The notes below the pieces were generated by a model. That model saw only the letters and a program-made list of their open reading frames with translations. It was not told the DNA's origin and ran no database searches. Positions 56,788 through 64,000 of a stretch of DNA of 64,000 nt are shown here, piece after piece. The stretch comes from Procambarus clarkii. Its lineage: Eukaryota > Arthropoda > Malacostraca > Decapoda > Cambaridae. The stretch spans positions 20,969,158 through 21,033,157 of the forward strand of contig NC_091227.1 in the NCBI RefSeq assembly GCF_040958095.1, written 5' to 3'. A program made the translations under genes and the position numbers. Numbering within the stretch: the stretch's first letter is position 1; every line of letters starts with the position of its first letter.

Positions 56788-57065
56788 CTCAGTGGTGTAG
56801 TGGTTAAGACACTCGCCTGGCGTTTCGCGAGCACTTTGTCCTGGGTTCGTATCCTGGCCGGGGAGGATTTACTGGGCGCCAATCCTTAACTGTAGCCTCT
56901 GTTTAACCCAACAGTAAAATGGGTACCTGGTTGTTAAACGATTTGGCGGGTCGTATTCCAGGGAACTTAAGATTAAGGACCTGCCCGAAACGCTATGCGT
57001 GCTGGTAGCTGTACAAGAATGTAAGAACTCTTGTATACTGTATATATAAATAAATAAATAAATAC
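56788..57065 (+). mobile_element. SINE F with (AAAT)n tail
   Basis: The head ctcagtggtgtagtggttaa, then gacactcgcctggcg and B-box gggttcgtatcctggc match an A/B-box pol III promoter. The body ends ggacctgcccgaaacgctat, then gtgctggtagctgtacaaga, with (aaat)n at 57047-57064. It is the plus-strand counterpart of 36551-36874. Confidence 0.85.
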
Positions 57066-57429
57066 AATGTAGCTGCAGCCAAGATCCCCTCTATCACTAT
57101 AGAGAAAAAGGAAGTGACCGTGGGTAGGAAACTGCAGTAGGAAGACTGCTTCGTAGATGCAGGTACCCCATGGAGATTCTGAATGGAAGCGACAGATAAG
57201 CTAAGGTGTTGCAGAAGTGTAACACCGCCTTGACCACTACTCGAGACTGTGTCCGCCTAAGAGACGCTAGAAATGTGTGTAATATGTTCATGAGCGTTAA
57301 CTCAGTGTTACTTTGAGTTAGGAAAACACTTCTTGCGAAATATACGTTCTGTTCTTGGAAGATTCCACAACTTAGCACCTACAGAGTGGGAAGGGGAGGG
57401 GGGGGGGGACTTGGCAAAATTCCATAGTT
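57066..57429. other. No gene seen
   Basis: The minus ORF 57097-57378 has no recognisable motif and no splice context that I would trust. Confidence 0.4.
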
Positions 57430-57555
57430 GGATGAATAACCCAGTGGGGTTTCTTCCCATTGGAGGGTGTTGTATGTACTCATATGTCGGTATGTTCACT
57501 CACAGGATGAGTGACGCCGCCCAGTAAACTCATCCTTTGGGGAAAATTTTCAAAT
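57430..57555 (+). mobile_element. Element C
   Basis: Reads ggatgaataacccagtgggg, then tgtatgtactcatatgtcgg, then cccagtaaactcatcctttg, with tail aaaattttcaaatttt; aaaatt also precedes it. Confidence 0.65.
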
Positions 57556-57765
57556 TTTATAGTAGTGGTGTGACATGAGGGGAGACGATTATTTTGTGTG
57601 GGGTAGGGGGATAGGAGAGGCTTCTAGCGGGAGGATAGGGGGGTTGAGGGGGGACAGGGTTAGAGGTTGAGGGGACGGGGTCATGTTTGGCTATCCTGCG
57701 CCCTAGATCCGGGAGTGTGTTGACATTGTTGAGTGGCACTGCACTACTGCTTTCCTCCTCCTCCT

Positions 57766-57820
57766 TTCTTATTTTCTTTTCCACCTCCTCCTCCTTTCTT
57801 ATTTTCTTTTCCACCTCCAC
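57766..57820. repeat. 27-bp tandem duplication
   Basis: The block ctcctcctttcttattttct, then tttccac, occurs twice. Confidence 0.85.
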
Positions 57821-58048
57821 CTCCTCCCCTTCCTCCATTGCTTGTGCCCGGCTCCATCCTCTGCCTCCATCTTTATAATTCAATTAGAATTAAACGTTGT
57901 CCCATTGAAGGAGCTAAGTAATTCTTCACCCTCTCCATCCTGTATAGAGAGAGTCCAACAGAGAAGGGGAAGACAAACAGTTGAGTCTACCTTTGTATTA
58001 GCTTTCCCTCCCACACTCACATGGTGTTGTATTGACTGTGGTATTTGA

Positions 58049-58180
58049 GGCGTTGATTGGGCAGTGGTATCCAAGGCGTTGATTGGGCAGTGGTATCCGA
58101 GGCGTTGATTGGGCAGTGGTATCTAAGGCGTTGATTGGGCAGTGGTATCCGAGGCGTTGATTGGGCAGTGGTATGCAAGG
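58049..58180. repeat. 26-bp tandem repeat, five units
   Basis: The unit ggcgttgattgggcagtggt, then atccaa/atccga, begins at 58049. Confidence 0.92.
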
Positions 58181-58617
58181 AGTTCATAGTAGAATTTTAA
58201 TGAATATTTTCCTAATCGATAATAATGGAAAGGCTTGTTGCTGTTGTGAAGTGATTCCTGATAGTTACTGTTGAAATTGAAAGAGGTTTATTGGGGTACA
58301 CAGTTATTGTTGGTTTTGTCAAGTGATGGGTGACAGTTTGTGAAGGAAATGTCAATACTTCTAAAGAACTAAATTCCCGGTAGATTACAACATTGGGAAT
58401 GATTCATTTAAGGCAACATATATATAACTCTTTGTTATGATAAACGCTGCTCCATGGTTGAGAAGACACTGGTTGTTGCGTTGTGGAGTCTGGAGTGTGT
58501 AGTCGGGAGATCTGTAGGTAGACATTTCATCACATTCCGAGAGACTGAGCCAGTGTGAGGCTGTGTGCGTGTGTCAGGCTTTCCCCTAGTGTTTGTAACG
58601 TGTGTGGTGGTGTTTCC

Positions 58618-58698
<81 letters not shown>
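58618..58698. repeat. (TG)n microsatellite
   Basis: About 39 TG units. Confidence 0.95.
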
Positions 58699-58699
<1 letters not shown>

Positions 58700-58954
58700 C
58701 CATTCACTCTTGCCACTAATGACTGGTTCTTGCCTTGTTAAACCCTGGAACACTATCTTTGTTATGGTGATTTTAGTCGTACTTTGTGCAAGGTGTTTTA
58801 GCTCTTGGTAATGTTTGGTCGGGGACAGACAGCCTGTGTGTGTGTGTGTGTATATATATGTATATGCATTAAGCTTGTATCGATGCTCCCCCCCCCCCCC
58901 CACAAAGTCGAACTACTGACCATCTCCAAGATGGCAAACCCCCACAACAGTTGC

Positions 58955-59065
58955 CCAGCTTCAGAATACCTATTTACTGTTAGGTGAACAGGGACATTTG
59001 GCGAAAGGAAACTTGCCCATCCATTTCTGTCTCGCCCGGGATTCGAAGCCAGGATTCGCGATTGA
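58955..59065 (-). mobile_element. tRNA-derived SINE fragment
   Basis: Reads tacctatttactgttaggtg, then aacagggacatttggcgaaa, then the B-box complement gcccgggattcgaagcc. Confidence 0.65.
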
Positions 59066-59504
59066 GTGGAGAAGGAACCCATCTGTACTACAACCCCCTC
59101 CCCCCCCCCTCTCTATGTCTTGTGTAACCTGAATTATATTTAAGGTTCATACATTGAGAGTTAAATCTATAGAATCTCTTATTTTGTTCGCTTCTTCAAA
59201 TCTCTTCATTTATCTCGTGTTTTCTCCTCCCTGTGTGGTTATCTTGCCTTTTACTGTCTGGAGATGAGAGAAATTGGAAGAGGAATAAGTGAGAGAGGAG
59301 GAGGGAGAGAAGAGAACGCATGGAGGAGGAAGGGCAAATAAATAGTTGTCCCCAAAAGGGGTGTGCTCAGCTGCCATATTGGGCCGTCTCTCTCCCTCTC
59401 TCTCCCCTGTGAGTCACCCCTTGCTTGCTCCCCCCCTGGCACCCCGCTGTAACCCCTGACTCACCTCACTGTCATCCTCCCTTGACCCATTCTTAATACC
59501 CCCT

Positions 59505-59700
59505 TTCCCCCCCCCCCCCCTCAACCCCCACCTTCCCTCCACCCACAACCCCCACCCACAACCCCCACCCCCACCTTCCCTCCACCTACAAACCCCCACC
59601 ACACCTTCCCTCCGCCCACAACCCCCCACCCCACCCTCCCTCCACCCACAACCCCCCACCCCCACCTTCCCTCCACCTACAACCCCCCACCCCCCCCTAA
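59505..59700. repeat. C-rich minisatellite
   Basis: About six variable units of accttccctccacccacaac then cccccaccc. The minus-strand Gly-rich ORF over it is a product of the repeat. Confidence 0.85.
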
Positions 59701-60054
59701 CTACTACCCCTCCACGCCTAGACTTGGATAATAGATTCCTCTCCATTCCGCGCCTCGCTCCAGCCTCGTCCTTTCCACGGGTCCCCGTCCCATCCCACAG
59801 CAGCCCACGTAACGGGGCATTAGAGCGGGCGTGTATAGCATCGCTTGCGGGAGTGTGACTATAACATGTCCGGGCCGCCCACACGGGCACTACCAAACAC
59901 CACCAAACATAAGTCATGGAGGAAAATATGAGGCAGTGATGCAATCATCTCGAGGCGGATGTCGTGCAGAGTTGAGACTCCGGCTTGATTTCAAACCAGC
60001 ATCGGCATGAACATTATAACGTCAGAGTGACGCTACACGCTATAAATATATATC

Positions 60055-60122
60055 TTGAGGTTATCTTGAGATGATTTCGGGGCTTAGCGTCCCCGCGGCC
60101 CGGTCCTCGACCAGGTCTCCTT
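60055..60122 (-). mobile_element. SINE D 3'-end fragment
   Basis: Reads cttgaggttatcttgagatg, then gatttcggggcttagcgtcc, then cctcgaccagg. Confidence 0.7.
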
Positions 60123-60261
60123 TTTGTATAACACAAGCTTTGTTTTTTTCATTAGGATTGGGTTGGGTTTAAAGAGTAGCAATGACGTAGGGGTCAATGA
60201 CAAAACTTTTCTCAGGTCTTAGACCCTACTCGAGTAGTGACGTCAGTGATGAGACTACAAG

Positions 60262-60525
60262 GCTAAGCTTAGACCTGGCCCTTAGACCTGGCCCCAGACC
60301 GCTGGCCCTTAGACCTGACCCCCAGACCGCTGGCCCTTAGACCTGACCCCAGACCGCTGGCCCTTAGACCTGGCCCCAGACCGCTGGCCCTTAGACCTGA
60401 CCCCAGACCGCTGGCCCTTAGACCTGACCCCAGACCGCTGGCCCTTAGACCTGGCCCCAGACCGCTGGCCCTTAGACCTGGCCCCAGACCGCTGGCCCTT
60501 AGACCTGGCCCCAGACCGCTCCGGA
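60262..60525. repeat. 27-bp minisatellite, about nine units
   Basis: The unit agaccgctggcccttagacc, then tgacccc, alternates with tggcccc; one unit has an extra C. Confidence 0.92.
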
Positions 60526-60678
60526 AAGTGCTTCTCCTGTCTGGTGCTTGGCCATACTCATGACATGACGCAACCCAACCTTTCTGCCCCCCCCCCCCCT
60601 TCCCCTATATGGGGAGAACTCCCACAACCCCCACCCCCCTCCGTCAGGTACATATTGAGCTTGCCACACCCATGTCAC

Positions 60679-60837
60679 CACGGGAGACATCTCCCGTCAC
60701 GCAGGGTGCAGTCGCACCTCCACAGATCTCCAGTATCAGCTCTTGATACTGGTAATGGCTCAAAAGGGGCCACCACTTACGGGCTATTCATGCCCGTGCC
60801 ACCTTTTAGGTAGCTTAATCTTCATCAATCAATCAAT
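60679..60837 (+). mobile_element. Micro-SINE B, long form with 10-bp target-site duplication
   Basis: 159 bp between direct repeats cccatgtcac (60669-60678 and 60838-60847). Successive hairpins are cgggagacatctcccg, ggtgcagtcgcacc, ccagtatcagctcttgatac, then hairpin 1 acgggctattcatgcccgt, and hairpin 2, partly decayed (gccaccttttaggtagc). Tail: ttaatcttcatcaatcaatc. Confidence 0.9.
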
Positions 60838-60847
60838 CCCATGTCAC

Positions 60848-61026
<179 letters not shown>

Positions 61027-61029
61027 CAC

Positions 61030-61127
61030 AGCACCGCTCCTGTGCCAGGTAAGTCCACTACGGGCTCACCATAGCCCGTGCTACTTGGAACTTGTTCAGA
61101 GTAGCTGAATCTATAACAACAACACCC
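61030..61127 (+). mobile_element. Micro-SINE A, full-length form
   Basis: Reads agcaccgctcctgtgccagg, then taagtccactacgggctcac, then catagcccgtgctacttgga, then gagtagctgaatctataaca and an acaacaac tail. The left boundary is blurred by the adjoining microsatellite; acccatgtcac recurs just right of the tail. Confidence 0.8.
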
Positions 61128-61324
61128 ATGTCACAACCCATCCTCACTGTTCTCTCACCTGTTCCCTCACAAACTCCTTATCGAACCTAGTTTCAAACCC
61201 CCCCCCCCCCCCCTCCTACCCTTCCTTCTCTCTCCTCTTCCACAGGTGCGTACAGGAACGGAAGACTTCTAACTCCTGTCAGTAGGCTGAGAGCTTTCCC
61301 TTCCCATAACTTTATGGTAAACCT
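61128..61324. other. No gene seen
   Basis: C run at 61197-61213; otherwise unremarkable. Confidence 0.4.
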
Positions 61325-61450
61325 TACCGATTCATTTTCCCCTGGAACACGACCCGCCAAGCGGTTATCAACCAGGTACCCAATTGCTGCTGGGTAAACA
61401 GGGTCCAACAGTTAAGCATTGGTGCCCAGTCAATCCTCCCTCTCCACCTC
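61325..61450 (-). mobile_element. SINE F body fragment
   Basis: Reads ggaacacgacccgccaagcg, then tacccaattgctgctgggta, then cattggtgcccagtcaatcc; the head is missing. Confidence 0.65.
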
Positions 61451-61687
61451 GCTGTTCGCAGTAATTTGAAATATTAACTTTGGGGTGGCATTCAATGGAA
61501 TCGATGCTGCTCATATTTTGTATATAATTGCATATTTTTTAAAATTTAAATGAGTAAAAGGGATAAGGGATTAAATATTAGAATGAGTAAGGGGATAAGA
61601 GATAAAGGGATAAGGGATTAAAAACTAGAATGAGTAAGGGGAAGGAATAAGAAAAAGTGGGGATGTGGGGGGGGGGGGTAGTGTATG

Positions 61688-61762
61688 TACTCACCTAGTT
61701 GTGCTTGCGCGGGGGGTTGAGCTCTGGCTCTTTGGTCCCGCCTCTCAACTGTCAATCAACAG
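61688..61762 (-). mobile_element. CR1-like LINE tail fragment
   Basis: Reads tactcacctagttgtgcttg, then gagctctggctctttggtcc, then cctctcaactgtcaatcaac. Confidence 0.7.
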
Positions 61763-61782
61763 GTTGGGTATAATGTTGATGG

Positions 61783-62035
61783 GTCGGTCGGCCGAGCGGA
61801 CAGCACGCTGGACTTGTGATCCTGTGGTCCTGGGTTCGATCCCAGGCGCCGGCGAGAAACAATGGGCTGAGTTTCTTTCACCCTATGCCCCCTGTTACCT
61901 AGTAGTAAAATAGGTACCTGGGTGTTAGTCAGCTGTCACGGGCTGCTTCCTGGGGGTGGAGGCCTGGTCGAGGACCGGGCCGCGGGGACACTGCAAAGCC
62001 CCGAAATCATCTCAAGATAACCTCAAGATGGGTAG
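61783..62035 (+). mobile_element. tRNA-Thr-like SINE, family D, full length
   Basis: The head cggtcggccgagcggacagc, then ctggacttgtgatcctgtgg and B-box gggttcgatccc. The direct repeat gatgggt on both sides (about 61777 and 62027) supports retroposition. Confidence 0.85.
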
Positions 62036-62233
62036 GGAGAAGGTGTCTCGTTAGGGAGGTAAGGAGGGAGAGTGGTGCTTATGAAGGTAAACTTAAAAAA
62101 ATAAGAGTGCCAAGGTAAACTAGCGTAGGATCGCGGGCTTCATTAGGGGTCACTCAGCCGGACAGGGATCAGGGGTTAAAGGTAAACCCTGGCAGAAGCA
62201 GGGAACATTGAGGTCCCTGAGGGAAGGTTAGGA
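62036..62233. other. No gene seen
   Basis: Unremarkable intron DNA. Confidence 0.4.
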
Positions 62234-62242
62234 GCCCCAAGA

Positions 62243-62341
62243 TGATGATGATGTTGTTATAGATTCAGCTACTCGGAACAAGTTCCAAGTAGCACGGGCT
62301 ATGGTGAGCCCGTAACTTACCTGGCACAGGAGTGGTGCTGG
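62243..62341 (-). mobile_element. Micro-SINE A, full-length form with 9-bp target-site duplication
   Basis: Direct repeats gccccaaga (62234-62242 and 62342-62350) flank 99 bp. On the minus strand: ccagcaccactcctgtgcca, then ggtaagttacgggctcacca, then tagcccgtgctacttggaac, then ttgttccgagtagctgaatc, tail aacaacatcatc. Confidence 0.9.
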
Positions 62342-62604
62342 GCCCCAAGAAGATTTTGAACATGCAAAGTATCCGGATGGTCTGGGAGGGAGGGAGAACT
62401 GTATCCGGATGGTCAGGGAGGGGAAGCAAGGTATCCGGTCTACACCATTCCCCCCCCCCCCCCTTCCCATCCCAACACAACTCACGCACACAGACAGACG
62501 TCTTTCCACCGTTCCACCACGTGAATGGGGGGAATATAGTGTTTAGTGTTTGAAATGGACGCATAGTGGTCATAGTCGTCGACGGGCCTGTAACTTTATC
62601 GCTG

Positions 62605-62720
62605 TAATGGAGGGTGGGTAGCGTGCAGAGGGGAGGGTGGGTAGCGTGCGTGCGTGCAGAGGTGAGGGTGGGTAGCGTGCGTGCGTGCAGAGGTGAGGGT
62701 GGGTAGCGTGCGTGCGTGTA
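62605..62720. repeat. 31-bp tandem repeat, about four units
   Basis: The unit gagggtgggtagcgtgcgtg, then cgtgcagaggt; the first unit is shorter. Confidence 0.9.
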
Positions 62721-62829
62721 GAAACGCTTGCGTACTTGTGCTCTTCATGCCACCACTTCCTGCAATGGTTGGTTTAGGGAAAAGCTTAAGTTTTTTGTGT
62801 GAGTTTTCGTGCAAGCGAGAAGAGTGAAG

Positions 62830-63115
62830 GGGGGGGGGATTATTGGGGTGGGAGGAAGGGGTATTATTGGGGTGGGAGGAAGGGGTATTATTGGGGTGGG
62901 AGGAAGGGGTATTATTGGGGTGGGAGGAAGGGGTATTATTGGGGTGGGAGGAAGGGGTATTATTGGGGTGGGAGGAAGGGGTATTATTGGGGTGGGAGGA
63001 AGGGATATTATTGGGGTGGGAGGAAGGGATTATGGGGGGTGGGAGGAAGGGATTATGGGGGGTGGGAGGAAGGGATTATGGGGGGTGGGAGGAAGGGATT
63101 ATGGGGGGTGAAAGG
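62830..63115. repeat. 24-bp G-rich minisatellite, about 12 units
   Basis: Units of attattggggtgggaggaag, then gggt, change after about eight copies to gggattatggggggtgggag, then gaa. All plus frames are open as eight-residue repeats (YYWGGRKG, GWEEGVLL). Closely spaced GGG/GGGG runs give G-quadruplex potential. Confidence 0.92.
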
Positions 63116-63267
63116 AAGGGAGTGTTGGTGGGAGGAGGCGTATGAAGTATGTTTGTGAGTCCATCTTACTCAATCACATGAGTATAAACAACAAATCTAT
63201 ATTCTTCAGAGTGTGTTATTCAAGTACTTTTTGTGTCTTGCAGAAGCTATCATTCAGAACTCACAAT

Positions 63268-63640
63268 TGAATTGAAATTGCAATAAGTTTATTGAGGTAA
63301 AATACACACAAAGGGATGAGGTAGCTCAAGCTATCCTCACCCCGTTCAGTACATCGAGAACGGCAAGAAATATTGCCGGAACAACCGTGGACATTTTCAA
63401 GAAGAAACTAGATTTATTCCTCCAAGGAGTGCCGGACCAACCGGGCTGTGGTGGGTATGTGGGCCTGCGGGCCGCTCCACGCAACAGCCTGGTGGACTAA
63501 ACTCTCACAAGTCGAGGCCGGGCTTGGGGAGTAGAACTCTCAGAACCCCATCAACCAGGTATCGTGTTAATACATACATAGACACACATCACAAGCAATA
63601 AACGTATTACCGAACATTCTGAGAGCTAAACATATACATG
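63268..63640. mobile_element. Dispersed retroelement tail split by a LINE insertion
   Basis: The gaggtaaaatac family copy is contiguous elsewhere (cagtacatcgtgttaatac, 44944-44962). Here it is interrupted at atcg by 63357-63560 and resumes as atcgtgttaatacatac (63561). Confidence 0.8.
63357..63560 (+). mobile_element. LINE 3' tail inserted with 4-bp duplication
   Basis: The coding tail RNIAGTTVDIFKKKLDLFLQ, then GVPDQPGCGGYVGLRAA, is followed by cagaaccccatcaaccaggt. The tetramer atcg on both sides (63353-63356, 63561-63564) occurs once at the uninterrupted site. Only the last ~200 bp of the LINE is present, a 5'-truncated insertion. Confidence 0.8.
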
Positions 63641-63810
63641 TGTCTCCGCGGCCCTGTCCTCGACCAGGCCTCCACCCCCAGGAAGCAGTTCGTGAAAGCT
63701 TACTAACTCCCAGGTACCTATTTACTGCTTGGTAACATGGGCATCAGGGTGAAAGAAACTGCCCATTGTTTCTCGCCGGCGTCCGGGATCGAACCCGGGA
63801 CCGCAGGATC
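63638..63810 (-). mobile_element. tRNA-Thr-like SINE, family D, head damaged
   Basis: Reads ctccgcggccctgtcctcga, then tgaaagaaactgcccattgt, then B-box complement gggatcgaacccggg; the A-box half is missing. Confidence 0.75.
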
Positions 63811-64000
63811 GCCCGGCTTTATTGACATTTAATAAACAAGCTTTGACTGCCGAAGAACTACGGGATCGCTTACAACAATAATCATCTCGAATTGTAAAGT
63901 TTCAAAGCACAAAAAAACTCTTTAATAAATGTAAACAGAGCCACAATGATTGTTGAAAGATGTACGGGTTTCGTAAGCGGATGCCTGATGAATCCCGATC
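63811..64000. mobile_element. MITE K, cut by the window edge
   Basis: Reads ctttattgacatttaataaa, then tcgaattgtaaagtttcaaa, then ataaatgtaaacagagccac, then gtttcgtaagcggatgcctg; the right terminal repeat runs to the edge. Confidence 0.65.

Overview
The window looks like nuclear DNA of a decapod crustacean, most likely a freshwater crayfish (inference). The grounds are interspersed arthropod telomere-type TTAGG/CCTAA runs, very long (TA)n microsatellites, many tRNA-derived SINEs with a Thr-like head, CR1-like LINE 3' ends, intron-split genes with GT-AG junctions, and very little coding sequence. I see no bacterial operon, CRISPR array, rRNA gene or intact tRNA gene.

Genes. (1) Minus strand, 190-4845: five internal exons with perfectly matching splice phases encode about 375 residues of a multi-pass membrane protein that I do not recognise. 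The gene runs off the left edge, and its 5' end is not securely found; a possible leader exon lies at 22859-22979. (2) Plus strand, 26520-26582: the first coding exon of a Clic/EXC-4 type chloride intracellular channel protein, recognisable by its P-E-V-E-L-I-I-K ending at a phase-0 GTAAGA donor. Everything to the right of it (26583-64000) is probably its first intron or beyond. One phase-compatible 39-bp candidate microexon sits at 39055-39093; I could not find the conserved second Clic exon. (3) A doubtful 72-codon ORF with one membrane helix lies at 20365-20583.

Layout. 1-8.3 kb: membrane-protein exons in AT-rich introns with SINE insertions. 8.4-16.4 kb: a recent tandem duplication of several kb. 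Its first copy carries five palindromic MITEs inside a (TA)n tract; its second copy has the bare (TA)n tract. 17.9-20.1 kb: a second cluster of five of the same ~390-bp elements. 21-26 kb: LINE tails, a 600-bp foldback element and the Clic promoter. 27.1-29.0 kb: a 35-bp minisatellite of about 50 units, each resembling a 3' splice site. 29-64 kb: intron packed with SINEs, LINE fragments, foldback/MITE elements, at least a dozen minisatellites and several microsatellites.

The most unusual signal is a pair of very short retroposon families, called here micro-SINE A and B. They share a two-hairpin module with compensatory base differences. Insertions are flanked by 9-12 bp target-site duplications, and the short copies of both families begin at the same point, the base of hairpin 1. 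Copies lie at 9668, 14914, 24999, 31475, 40702, 43202, 46385, 47257, 49471, 55045, 60679, 61030 and 62243. All identities were read by eye; no alignment or database search was run.
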